Of a stretch of DNA of 26,350 nucleotides, positions 1 to 7,140 are shown piece by piece. The stretch comes from GCA-016700035 sp964454845 (lineage in GTDB: Bacteria; Patescibacteriota; Saccharimonadia; CAILAD01; GCA-016700035): the NCBI GenBank assembly GCA_964454845.1, contig CAYVVS010000009.1, positions 1-26,350 on the forward strand, read 5' to 3'. Within the stretch, counting starts at the first letter, position 1. Each line of letters begins with the position of its first letter. The notes beneath the pieces are model-generated. The model ran no database searches and was not told where the DNA came from. It saw only the letters and a list, made by a program, of their open reading frames with translations. The position numbers and the translations under genes were made by a program.

Positions 1-48
1 TAAATAACAGATTGAGGGACCTAGGTCGGTCACCTTAGGTGCTGCACT

Positions 49-123
49 TGGCTGGGACGGAGGGATTCGAACCCCCGAATGCCGGTACCAAAAACCGGTG
101 CCTTACCACTTGGCGACGTCCCA
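49..123 (-). tRNA. tRNA-Gln (anticodon UUG)
   Basis: Read on the minus strand, this folds as a cloverleaf with a 7-bp acceptor stem (TGGGACG pairing with CGTCCCA) and a T-arm loop TTCGAAT. The anticodon stem CCGGT/ACCGG encloses the seven-base loop TTTTGGT, which places anticodon TTG (reads CAA, glutamine). The 3' CCA is encoded. The glutamine identity rests on the anticodon. Confidence 0.95.
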
Positions 124-148
124 ATATTTTCTTACAAGAACGACATAT

Positions 149-177
149 ATTGTACAACAAATCTGTTGCCTTCTCAA
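149..177 (-). promoter_or_regulatory. Promoter of tRNA-Gln
   Basis: On the minus strand, TTGAGA (172-177) and TACAAT (149-154) are separated by exactly 17 bases, about 25 bases upstream of the tRNA 5' end. The -35 box lies only a few bases beyond the terminator of the upstream gene, so the two transcription units are packed back to back. Confidence 0.75.
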
Positions 178-183
178 CAGATA

Positions 184-217
184 GAAAAAGCCTCGGAGAT
201 ATTTCACTCCGAGGCTT
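184..217 (-). terminator. Intrinsic terminator after the lysozyme-like gene
   Basis: An 11-bp perfect stem (AAGCCTCGGAG with its complement) closes an 8-base loop. On the minus strand it is followed by a run of T. It starts a few bases after the stop codon of the 223..1626 gene. Confidence 0.88.
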
Positions 218-222
218 GCGTG

Positions 223-1626
223 TCACTCAGACACGTCTTGCGCCTCAAGCACCGACTTCTTGTTGAGCCAGAGGATGAGGCCGATGCCACCAATGGTAGC
301 GGCTGTTGAGCCGTAGGCCCACACATCGGTGTTGAGACGTGTGGCAGCCACCATCAGCGTGAGAACGGCCGCCACGATGAGCCAGGCGTGACGCATCTTG
401 GCAGCACGACGCACCAGCTTCCAGCTACCAGCAATCAGTGGCTTGAACGCGGCAGCAACCTCGCTGGGCGCACCCTTGCCGGACTTGTAGCACTTGATGC
501 CGAACCACAGCGCAAAGGCAATGAGCATGCCGCTCAGCACCAACTTGATGGTTGCAACCCGATCTGGATAGGCAACCCAAGCTAGCACTGCGCCTACTGC
601 TGCGCCCAAGTTGTGGCCAAACATCTCGAACTGCCAGCCCGCACCGAACCTGTCGGCCAAGAGAGCAGACGAGAGGCTTGCGGCACCCAGCGTTGCAAGC
701 ACCAACATGCCACCAGGACGTCGCCACTTACCATACTGGAAGAGGTAAGCAACGCCGACAGCTGCGAACAGCGCTACGATGAGTAGGCTGACTTCGCCGC
801 CAAAATGCATGGGCTGATAGTCGAACTGGAATTCCTTCATGTTGTTTCCTCCGTTTGAGAGTGCTGAATCGATGAAGTTTGCAAAGTCATACCCCGCGGT
901 TTGCGGAGCCGCTGTTGCTGGTGGTTCCGCAACTGGCTGCGGTACCACCGGAGCGACGGCCGAACACTGACGAACGAGCTCCTCGTAGATCGGGAAAGCG
1001 CCCGGACGAGGATCGAGCCGGCGCGGTCCCCCGCCACCGTCTTGCGTCATCATGGTAAGCTCGCGCACACCAGGAATATTCATGACGTAGGGTGATCCGT
1101 CCCAGGGACCCTCGCCAGGACGAGCCTGAGAGGCGTAGAGCGAATTGCGACCGTTATAGCCGTAATACACCTGCTTTACCAACACTGGGTCTGGACTTAC
1201 GGTGAGCTGCTCACGAGTCTTACCCTTGAGCACTTGCACGGCCAACCGACCCTGATGGATGAAGTCCTCATCACTCACGGCGGCGCCGTTGGTGAAAGGA
1301 AAACTTGCTCCCCCGTTCATTACGAGCGAGTACAGCTGGAAGATGCCCTGCCCGTTCTTTGGGTTATCACGACCAAAGTGCTCGCGGTAGTGAATCGGGG
1401 CAATCAAGACCGGATCCACGCCCTCAAGCGCAGCGATCTGGGTGTAGAGTGGCCAAAAGTTACGAAAACCTTCAGCCATATCTGCAGAGATCACCCCAGC
1501 CGGGGCAACATTGCAAGGTGCGTCAGATGGTTCGACGGCCTGTGCTGTCTGACCGAACATCAGAACGATGGTTACGGCCAAGCAGCCAAAGACTGCTAGT
1601 CGAATACTTTTCAAGGTAGAGCTCAC
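223..1626 (-). CDS. Exported lysozyme-like protein with C-terminal membrane helices
   Basis: This 467-aa protein is likely a cell-wall hydrolase or a lysozyme-fold protein held at the membrane. Residues 1-30 are a signal peptide ending TAQA. Residues about 45-210 hold a lysozyme-like stretch: the HYREHFG motif puts Glu82 in the position of a catalytic glutamate, followed by NPKNGQGIFQLYS. A proline/alanine linker (about 220-245) leads to about six hydrophobic segments (from about 265 to 455). The start chosen is GTG at 1626, because it has GGAGGTGATC, a 10-base match to the 16S 3' end, 8 bases upstream; an in-frame GTG at 1635 overlaps that site. It shares its promoter type with the divergent SGNH gene and with the 4672 gene. 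The family is a recognised CPR pattern from memory; muralytic activity is inferred. Base composition is richer in G+C than the core genes. Confidence 0.72.
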   Translation of the reverse strand: MSSTLKSIRLAVFGCLAVTIVLMFGQTAQAVEPSDAPCNVAPAGVISADMAEGFRNFWPLYTQIAALEGVDPVLIAPIHYREHFGRDNPKNGQGIFQLYSLVMNGGASFPFTNGAAVSDEDFIHQGRLAVQVLKGKTREQLTVSPDPVLVKQVYYGYNGRNSLYASQARPGEGPWDGSPYVMNIPGVRELTMMTQDGGGGPRRLDPRPGAFPIYEELVRQCSAVAPVVPQPVAEPPATAAPQTAGYDFANFIDSALSNGGNNMKEFQFDYQPMHFGGEVSLLIVALFAAVGVAYLFQYGKWRRPGGMLVLATLGAASLSSALLADRFGAGWQFEMFGHNLGAAVGAVLAWVAYPDRVATIKLVLSGMLIAFALWFGIKCYKSGKGAPSEVAAAFKPLIAGSWKLVRRAAKMRHAWLIVAAVLTLMVAATRLNTDVWAYGSTAATIGGIGLILWLNKKSVLEAQDVSE

Positions 1627-1661
1627 CCAGATCACCTCCCTTTTGGATAGTTTCTGGATTT

Positions 1662-1704
1662 GGGTAAACCGTACTACGTTACACTATTTATATATATTTG
1701 TCAA
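1662..1704 (-). promoter_or_regulatory. Shared-type promoter P1 (lysozyme-like gene)
   Basis: On the minus strand: TTGACA (1699-1704), a 17-base spacer, TAACGT (1676-1681), then AGTACGGTTTACCC. The TAACGT block and its downstream flank recur at 1755 and 4575. The poor -10 match together with a perfect -35 suggests an activator, an operator or a non-standard sigma factor. Confidence 0.7.
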
Positions 1705-1732
1705 TACTTTTTTCGCAATCATTTCAACACTA

Positions 1733-1771
1733 TTGACATAAGCAATATTTTAGTGTAACGTAGTACGGTTT
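1733..1771 (+). promoter_or_regulatory. Shared-type promoter P2 (SGNH gene)
   Basis: TTGACA (1733-1738), a 17-base spacer, TAACGT (1756-1761), then AGTACGGTTT. It is divergent from P1, with 28 bases between the two -35 boxes. GTAACGTAGTACGGTTT is identical to P1 over 17 bases. The core CGTA-G-TACG is a short inverted repeat that could be a repressor site over the -10 box. Confidence 0.7.
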
Positions 1772-1811
1772 GCTCGCAGACCACTCGCACCCTACCAACA
1801 GGAGAAGTGTC

Positions 1812-2462
1812 ATGAATCGAGCAATCATCTGGATTGCAGTCATCGTTGCGTTGGTGTATTTCACACAGCAGCCCGAGGCAACCGAAGAAGGCTCTGCCCA
1901 GCCCCAAACCACGGTGGCGGAGGATACCTTCACTCCACTTACCAGCATGCTGCCACCCCAGGATGAGCCAACACGCGTGCTAGTCATCGGCGACTCGCTC
2001 ACCGTTGGCATCTCGCCGTTTTGGCCATCCAACGGCGACAAGCTGCGTGTCGACATCGATGCCGCAAATGGCCGCCCGCTGCATAACGCCAATGCCATCG
2101 TCAAGCAGAACGTCGAGCGCACCGATGCCTATGTTATGGCTCTGGGCACCAACGACTGCATGGGTAACCCCGGCGAGGATGAGATTCGCAACCTAATCAT
2201 CGCCTCCCTGAACACCAGCGAGGCCAAGCCGGTGATACTGCTCACACTTGGTGAGAATGGTGTCATCCGCGACTGCGCCAAGCGCTTCAACGCTGTTGCC
2301 AAGCGCCTAGCCGCCTCCATCCCCAGTCTCGAATTGGGCGACTGGCAGGCAATCATCCTCAACCACCCCGAGTGGTATGGAGAAACGGGTGACGGCATTC
2401 ATCTCACCCTCGATGGGTACAAGGCTCGCGCCGAGTGGCTCAACTCACTTGTCGTAGCCTAA
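1812..2462 (+). CDS. Exported SGNH/GDSL-family hydrolase
   Basis: This 216-aa protein has an N-terminal hydrophobic segment (residues 4-17) acting as signal or anchor, so the enzyme should sit outside the membrane. The SGNH blocks are clear: VLVIGDSLTVG with nucleophile Ser62, GTND at 112-115 with Asn114, and DGIHLT at 194-199 giving the Asp194/His197 pair. Such enzymes hydrolyse esters (lipids, acylated glycans, O-acetylated wall polymers); the substrate cannot be told from sequence. The start at 1812 is chosen because AGGAG lies about 8 bases upstream; an in-frame ATG at 1770 lies inside the promoter-proximal leader. It is a single-gene unit between P2 and the terminator at 2466. Its promoter twin drives the lysozyme-like gene, so both may act on the envelope. 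Confidence 0.85.
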   Translation: MNRAIIWIAVIVALVYFTQQPEATEEGSAQPQTTVAEDTFTPLTSMLPPQDEPTRVLVIGDSLTVGISPFWPSNGDKLRVDIDAANGRPLHNANAIVKQNVERTDAYVMALGTNDCMGNPGEDEIRNLIIASLNTSEAKPVILLTLGENGVIRDCAKRFNAVAKRLAASIPSLELGDWQAIILNHPEWYGETGDGIHLTLDGYKARAEWLNSLVVA

Positions 2463-2465
2463 CCC

Positions 2466-2501
2466 AAAAGCCCCGAGGAAATCTCGGGGCTTTTTCTTTT
2501 T
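2466..2501. terminator. Bidirectional terminator between convergent genes
   Basis: A stem AAGCCCCGAG / CTCGGGGCTT with a GAAAT loop is flanked by AAAA on the left and a T-rich tract on the right. It can therefore end both the SGNH gene (plus) and the surface-protein gene (minus, stop at 2514). Confidence 0.88.
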
Positions 2502-2513
2502 ATGGGAGTTAGG

Positions 2514-4469
2514 CTATTCGAGCCAGCACCAGATGAGCAGACAGGCACCTTTAGCAGAAGTGGTTGCCGAGGCAGATATATTACCGGCGTTATCACGAGC
2601 TTTTATCTCGTAGGTGTAGAGCACATTTGCTACGACCGTATTATCAACCACAATCGGAGAAACACTAGTCCAATTCTTGCCATCGTTTCGGGTTATAAGG
2701 TAGTCTTTTACGCCACTTCCACCAGAATCGGTGCTAGCCTTCCACTTAATCTCAAGGTTATACGCAACTCGCGTCGGATCAATTACCAAACCTCTTGTAA
2801 TACCAGTCGGTGCGGATGGCGCAACCTTATCACTTGTTGCAGTAGTTGAAGTAGTAGGTGCAGGTGACGTCTTTGAGCCAGGTGTGGCTGCACTAGAAGT
2901 GCTTGGATTTGAGGTTGGAGCCGGGCTGCTTGTGTTAGTAGGGCTTACAGTCTGAGTTGGCGTTACGGTCTGGGTAACAGTTGTTGTTGGCGAAGGACTA
3001 GATGTGCTTGCGGCAGTATATTGTGCGCTTGACCAAGGGCAGAAATACTTCGATTTCGTACCGTCCTTACAAGTTCCAATCGGAGGATCAACCACATACA
3101 TATTAGTTGCAGTCATAAGCCCATCTAGTAGATTATCTTTCTCATTTGGGCCCAAGCCAAGATCGGTCCACTTTTTAGCATTATCTGGATTAATACCACC
3201 AGCCATCTGAAGCCCCATCTGATTGCCATTTGTGTCAGCCACCAGCAAACCATAATCTCTCATTGCTACAGCAATAATTCGGGCAGTCTTTGCACGGCGC
3301 GGATTACTCACGAGGTCTGGGCGGCTCTGAATCCATTGATCAATTTGAGCGTAGGTCATATTGAGTCCAAAGCGCATACCTTCCGGAATAGTTTTATCTA
3401 TTGTATAGATTTTCTTGTAGGCATCTGCCATAACGGGTGGCGCAGGAGCATTTGCCCACTCAAATTTAGAGGCTGGCATAACTGCCGTAGCACAAGTTTT
3501 ACCTTCTTGATTCCAGTCGCCTTGCTGAGCCTTTGTGCAGACTGGACCATACGCCGTATTTGGTATTGAGATACCGAGCGCGTGCCGAATTTCGCCTGCC
3601 TCTACTTCTTCCGGAAGAGTTAATGTGGCTAGATAAGGAATTCCTACACCGCGATCACCAATAGCGCCTTCAAACGTTCGATAATCAATATAGTTTCCCT
3701 GCTGATCGCGACCCACCTGTGTTTCGTAGGTACAAATACGCCCCTGCTCCCAAGCAACATAGCAGCCGATTGGTGGAATCTTTCTATACGGAAATCTTGG
3801 CTCGCTCGCCCAGTAGCCAGACAGTGTATATACCCTGCCCTGTGTGGGGCCGGGTCGATCATCTAAGATAACCATTTCATTGTCTCCACCCTGTCCTGTT
3901 TGCCAACTTGGGTTCCATGGGATCTTTGCATTAGGAGTAAAAGTCTGGTCTCCAGCCTTATCCAGATTACTGTAGTACGAAACAGTTGCTATTTGAGTTT
4001 CTGTAGTAGCCTTACTGGCATAGTAAACTTCCCTGGTGAACAAGCTGCCATAAGGATTAATATTGCTAGTATCAGGATAGCCTGGAAAAGCACCCAGCTT
4101 ACCGTGAGCTGAAGTTGCTGTACCATCATTTACAACACCCCATTTATACAGTCTGTTTGCATAATCGGCTGACTGAGGATGTTTTGGTAATCCACAAATT
4201 GGCTGGTTCCACACCGCTTTACCAAAAGGCACTTGATAAGAATAATTGCTCACCGTAGCTCCACAAGAAGCTGTGCCTGTAGTGGCCGCCCTAGAGGACA
4301 GCACTACCCAAATACCAATTACCGCAACAGCAATAACTATTGCTAGCCCCCAGGGAGACTTTAAAAAGCCAGAAACACGTGGCAGCAGCCCACTACTCGT
4401 TGGTGTATTAGACTTAGATCGTGTCGACTTTTTCTTTTTGTTCACTGGGGTGACTTTCTTTTTAGGCAT
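2514..4469 (-). CDS. Large surface protein: N-terminal anchor, Ser/Thr/Pro linker, fibronectin III-like C-terminus
   Basis: This 651-aa protein has a Lys-rich cytoplasmic N-terminus (1-37), one transmembrane helix (about 40-60), and a large extracellular part. Residues about 70-440 form a globular region. Elements such as GEIRHALGI and RFGLNM, then IIAVAMRDYGLLVADTNG, resemble an uncharacterised secreted family known mainly from actinobacteria (similarity from memory, not tested). Residues about 490-555 are a Ser/Thr/Pro linker. Residues about 560-640 look like a fibronectin type III domain (ITRNDGKNW, TYEIKARDNAGN). The tail is unusual: GACLLIWCWLE, hydrophobic with two cysteines. SD AAGGA precedes the ATG at 4469. 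It is probably involved in adhesion to a host cell or a surface; the function is unproven. Its lower G+C differs from its neighbours on both sides. Confidence 0.8.
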   Translation of the reverse strand: MPKKKVTPVNKKKKSTRSKSNTPTSSGLLPRVSGFLKSPWGLAIVIAVAVIGIWVVLSSRAATTGTASCGATVSNYSYQVPFGKAVWNQPICGLPKHPQSADYANRLYKWGVVNDGTATSAHGKLGAFPGYPDTSNINPYGSLFTREVYYASKATTETQIATVSYYSNLDKAGDQTFTPNAKIPWNPSWQTGQGGDNEMVILDDRPGPTQGRVYTLSGYWASEPRFPYRKIPPIGCYVAWEQGRICTYETQVGRDQQGNYIDYRTFEGAIGDRGVGIPYLATLTLPEEVEAGEIRHALGISIPNTAYGPVCTKAQQGDWNQEGKTCATAVMPASKFEWANAPAPPVMADAYKKIYTIDKTIPEGMRFGLNMTYAQIDQWIQSRPDLVSNPRRAKTARIIAVAMRDYGLLVADTNGNQMGLQMAGGINPDNAKKWTDLGLGPNEKDNLLDGLMTATNMYVVDPPIGTCKDGTKSKYFCPWSSAQYTAASTSSPSPTTTVTQTVTPTQTVSPTNTSSPAPTSNPSTSSAATPGSKTSPAPTTSTTATSDKVAPSAPTGITRGLVIDPTRVAYNLEIKWKASTDSGGSGVKDYLITRNDGKNWTSVSPIVVDNTVVANVLYTYEIKARDNAGNISASATTSAKGACLLIWCWLE

Positions 4470-4489
4470 AGGAGTCCTTATATTTGCTA

Positions 4490-4519
4490 TCTATACAGTA
4501 GCGTAACCGTTTTTGTAAA
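4490..4519 (-). promoter_or_regulatory. Promoter of the 651-aa surface protein gene
   Basis: On the minus strand, TTTACA (4514-4519) and TATAGA (4490-4495) are 18 bases apart, with TG just before the -10 box (extended -10). The spacer contains GGTTACGC, which resembles part of the P1-P3 motif in inverted orientation; this may be chance. Confidence 0.5.
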
Positions 4520-4552
4520 AAAGCACAACCTTTTTATATGAGACTCCATCTC

Positions 4553-4595
4553 TTGACAATATCTTAAATTGAGCGTAACGTAGTCTGGTTTACCC
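4553..4595 (+). promoter_or_regulatory. Shared-type promoter P3 (191-aa secreted protein gene)
   Basis: TTGACA (4553-4558), a 17-base spacer, TAACGT (4576-4581), then AGTCTGGTTTACCC. It matches P1 with two changes in the downstream block. A roughly 80-base leader follows, containing two small hairpins: GGC/GCC around 4601-4612 and CTTTG/CAAAG around 4628-4650. Confidence 0.68.
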
Positions 4596-4671
4596 AAAAG
4601 GCGGGTGAGCCATAAGGAAACGGTCAGCTTTGTCGGAAGTTCTGGCAAAGTGAGCAAGTTAGGAGGCTCTT

Positions 4672-5247
4672 ATGACCAAACGAACCCTTATGCTCCTTGT
4701 GGGAGGGATTGGGCTCTGCCTGGTGGTAGCGCTCGGCCCATCCACTCAGGCGGGGGCAACTGCCCGGGACTACATTGCCATCAAGCAGGCGGCACAGAAT
4801 CTCGAGCAGGGGCTGCAGTCGGCACCTACGACTGCCGTTCGATTCTCTGCCTCACCTCAGATTGTTGCCCTCTTGGCAGCAAGCGACCCCAGCGGTACCT
4901 TCGTGGACTGCGGGATTGTGACCTGCACAGTGTATTTCAGCTGGAGTCGTACAAACTGGCTGAATGACCTGTTCAACGGACCTATGAAGCCAAGCAAGCA
5001 GATTGCTGCAAGCCTGGCGGGAGGCGCTTTGTGTGCCTTCATCAGCGGTCCGGTAGGCGCACTGTGCGCGGGAGCTGTGCTTCTGCGCTACACCACAATT
5101 GCCGATCATCTCGATCACACCGTGAAGGTCGGCAAGTGCTCGGCGTGGAAGTTCAACAAGCCCGTTTTCCTACCGTTGATTCCTCCGGCTGTGACCATCG
5201 TTGGTCTCAATAGCTGGAGCAGCTTCAACGGCCGAGTGTGCAAGTGA
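4672..5247 (+). CDS. Small secreted protein of unknown function, actinobacterial-like
   Basis: This 191-aa protein has a signal peptide (1-26, ending TQA) and a mature part with six cysteines. Residues about 78-96 (DCGIVTCTVYFSWSRTNWL) resemble a motif I recall from uncharacterised secreted proteins of actinobacteria. Residues about 108-135 are a Gly/Ala-rich hydrophobic hairpin (AASLAGGALCAF then GPVGALCAGAVLL), as seen in some pore-forming or bacteriocin-like proteins. AGGAGG sits 5 bases before the ATG. The next gene starts 8 bases after its stop, so the two are likely translated together. An antibacterial or host-directed role is a guess; the architecture (exported, Cys-rich, hydrophobic core, small membrane partner) is what can be seen. 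Confidence 0.7.
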   Translation: MTKRTLMLLVGGIGLCLVVALGPSTQAGATARDYIAIKQAAQNLEQGLQSAPTTAVRFSASPQIVALLAASDPSGTFVDCGIVTCTVYFSWSRTNWLNDLFNGPMKPSKQIAASLAGGALCAFISGPVGALCAGAVLLRYTTIADHLDHTVKVGKCSAWKFNKPVFLPLIPPAVTIVGLNSWSSFNGRVCK

Positions 5248-5255
5248 GGCGCGCC

Positions 5256-5456
5256 ATGAAGACACAGGTGTTTCATCCTGCTCTACTCACAGTGCTTGGC
5301 ATTGTGCTTATCGTTTGCTGTGTGGCGGTCAACGTCGTGCTGCAGAATGGTGAGCGTTACAATGCGCAGTACCTGCTGGTGGGCATTCCAGGAGTCATGC
5401 TGATCGTCTGGAACGGTCCAAAATGGCTCCGAGCGCGTCGAAATCCAGGTAACTGA
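5256..5456 (+). CDS. Small two-helix membrane protein
   Basis: This 66-aa protein has two hydrophobic segments (about residues 8-27 and 40-53) separated by a short polar loop (QNGERYNAQ), and a basic tail KWLRARRNPGN. It starts 8 bases after the stop of the secreted-protein gene and shares its transcript, ending at the terminator at 5474. I do not recognise a family. Size and position would suit an immunity or accessory partner of the upstream protein, by analogy with two-gene bacteriocin loci; no sequence motif proves it. An in-frame ATG at 5238 would overlap the upstream gene; 5256 has the better-placed GAGG-like site. Confidence 0.6.
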   Translation: MKTQVFHPALLTVLGIVLIVCCVAVNVVLQNGERYNAQYLLVGIPGVMLIVWNGPKWLRARRNPGN

Positions 5457-5473
5457 GGCGGCGCAAATCATCG

Positions 5474-5510
5474 GGGTGGGTCGATTCCTTCGGCCCACCC
5501 TATCTTTTTC
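5474..5510 (+). terminator. Intrinsic terminator after the secreted-protein pair
   Basis: A GGGTGGG/CCCACCC stem with a 13-base loop is followed by TATCTTTTTC. Confidence 0.75.
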
Positions 5511-5523
5511 ATTCATTCCCAGA

Positions 5524-5529
5524 TATAAT
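5524..5529 (+). promoter_or_regulatory. -10 box of the 37-aa ORF
   Basis: A perfect TATAAT lies 14 bases past the terminator and 40 bases before the small ORF. No convincing -35 box is seen at 16-18 bases. Confidence 0.4.
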
Positions 5530-5569
5530 CACCTGCACATTGCACCTATTTCTGGAAACGAGCATAGTT

Positions 5570-5683
5570 ATGGCCTTCATCTGGTTCATCATCGGTTTTG
5601 TTGCCGGTAGATTCGGCAAGTTCATCCTCGTCCTCGCCGCCCTACTCATCGTCATTGGCCTCGTCGCTGAACTCTTCAATTAA
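5570..5683 (+). CDS. 37-aa hydrophobic peptide
   Basis: The ORF runs ATG 5570 to TAA 5683 and encodes a 37-residue peptide that is almost entirely one or two membrane segments (begins MAFIWFIIGFVAGRFGKF, ends LVAELFN). A weak GGAAA lies about 13 bases upstream. It lies between a terminator (5474) plus TATAAT and another terminator (5744), so the spacing supports a genuine one-gene unit. It resembles small membrane peptides of the YtjA/DUF type only in size. The function is unknown. Confidence 0.5.
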   Translation: MAFIWFIIGFVAGRFGKFILVLAALLIVIGLVAELFN

Positions 5684-5743
5684 CCCGCAAGCAACTTACA
5701 CGCATTCACCTGCTAAAATCCCCTTTGTTGCTAACCCGCACCT

Positions 5744-5769
5744 AAGCCCTAGATTATCTGGGGCTTTTA
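5744..5769. terminator. Terminator shared by the 37-aa ORF and cysS
   Basis: A nine-pair stem AAGCCCTAG/CTGGGGCTT (one G-T pair) with an ATTAT loop is followed by TTTT on the plus strand. The cysS stop codon lies in its right flank. Its T-run on the minus strand is weak. Confidence 0.65.
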
Positions 5770-7140
5770 AAATAGCTGCCAAACTATCTGGCCTTCAGGA
5801 GTATCCTCCACGCCTACGCCCAGATCATTGAGTTGAACTCGTAACTCATCGCTATATTTATAATTTTTATCTTTACGTGCGCCCTCACGCTTCGACAGAA
5901 TCTCCTCAACCCCTTCGATGGCTCGCACACGCTCCAACAGTTCGAGAATGCGCAAACCAAGCACTTCATCAGCGTGCAATAAGAATGCGTATACGTCTTC
6001 GCCACGAGTAGCGGTATTTTCAATGGCAGCCAAGATAGCCATGGCTTGTGGCGTATTCATGTCATCAGCCAGAGCCGTGTCAAAATCCTTCACCAACTTC
6101 GTAACTTGCTCATCAGTACCTGGCTGTGGATTATTTACAAGCTTACTTGCCCACTCACGCAAATTTACAAGCCGAGCATGTGCTGCAGAAAGACCAGCCT
6201 GAGAAAAATCCATTTGCGAGCGATAGTGTGCTGAGAGCATCATAAGTCGTAAGGCTAGAGAGTCAGCAATATCATCAAGCTTTACAAAATTTCCAGCACT
6301 TTTCGCCATCTTTGACTTATCAATCGTCAGATGCTCGTTATGGACCCAATAACGAGCCAGCGTTCCGCCGCACTGCGCAATCTCGTTTTCATGATGAGGG
6401 AATTTGAGATCCACTCCGCCAGTATGAATGTCAAATTCAGGACCGAGCAAATCTGTGCTCATCGCCGAACATTCTATGTGCCATCCAGGCCGACCTGGAT
6501 ATTTTTCTCCATTCAACTCAAAGTCCCAGCTTGGCTCACCGGGTTTATGGGCCTTCCAAAGCGCAAAGTCTCCGGCGCCCTGCTTTTGGTCTTGATCATC
6601 AATGCGAGTCTGGGCAATTTCGGCAATATGCGCGAGCTGGCCGTAATTACCGCCTTTTTTCGTGTAAGCTTCAAGTGAAAAATACACGCTTCCGTCAGCT
6701 ACATAGGCAATTTCTTGCTCATATAAGTCCGTAATCAGGGCCTGCATTTTTTTGATGTAATCGGTGGCGTGCGGAAAAGCCATAACGTCATCAACTTCTA
6801 CGCCAACTTTTTCGAGATCTTGGAGAAATTTAGACTCATATTCTTGTGCCAGCTTTTTTAGACTCTCGGCCGGTTCTTCGCCGGGATATTTTTCTTGCGA
6901 CCTAGCAATCATTTTGTCATCGATATCAGTAATATTCATCACCCAACGCAAATCATAGCCACCAACGTATTTGAGAATGCGCTGCAACGTATCGGCCATA
7001 ATAAAAGCCCTAAGATTACCAACGTGCACTCGATCGTACACGGTTGGCCCACACGAATACATCGTCACCATCTCTTCATCGAGTGGTACAAACTGCTCTT
7101 TTTTGTGGGTCAGTGAGTTATATAGATTAATTTGCTTCAT
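5767..7140 (-). CDS. cysS: Cysteine--tRNA ligase
   Basis: This 457-aa class I aminoacyl-tRNA synthetase charges tRNA-Cys with cysteine in the cytoplasm. The length matches the family (about 460). Zinc ligands Cys30, Cys224, His249 and Glu253 fit the known spacing. The HIGH-type motif is HVGN (39-42). The second ATP signature is KMAKS (277-281) instead of KMSKS. WHIECSAM and HTGGVDLKFPHHENE are typical. The start is ATG 7140, with AAAGGGA about 7 bases upstream; a longer reading from 7200 would run into the upstream exonuclease gene. It is the last gene of the minus-strand train and overlaps the exonuclease gene by 14 bases, so it is probably translated from the same mRNA. Confidence 0.97.
   Translation of the reverse strand: MKQINLYNSLTHKKEQFVPLDEEMVTMYSCGPTVYDRVHVGNLRAFIMADTLQRILKYVGGYDLRWVMNITDIDDKMIARSQEKYPGEEPAESLKKLAQEYESKFLQDLEKVGVEVDDVMAFPHATDYIKKMQALITDLYEQEIAYVADGSVYFSLEAYTKKGGNYGQLAHIAEIAQTRIDDQDQKQGAGDFALWKAHKPGEPSWDFELNGEKYPGRPGWHIECSAMSTDLLGPEFDIHTGGVDLKFPHHENEIAQCGGTLARYWVHNEHLTIDKSKMAKSAGNFVKLDDIADSLALRLMMLSAHYRSQMDFSQAGLSAAHARLVNLREWASKLVNNPQPGTDEQVTKLVKDFDTALADDMNTPQAMAILAAIENTATRGEDVYAFLLHADEVLGLRILELLERVRAIEGVEEILSKREGARKDKNYKYSDELRVQLNDLGVGVEDTPEGQIVWQLF

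Noticed and set aside
4605..4967. A 120-aa plus-strand frame overlapping the secreted-protein gene
   Set aside because: The overlapping frame has a signal peptide and a strong SD; this one has neither.
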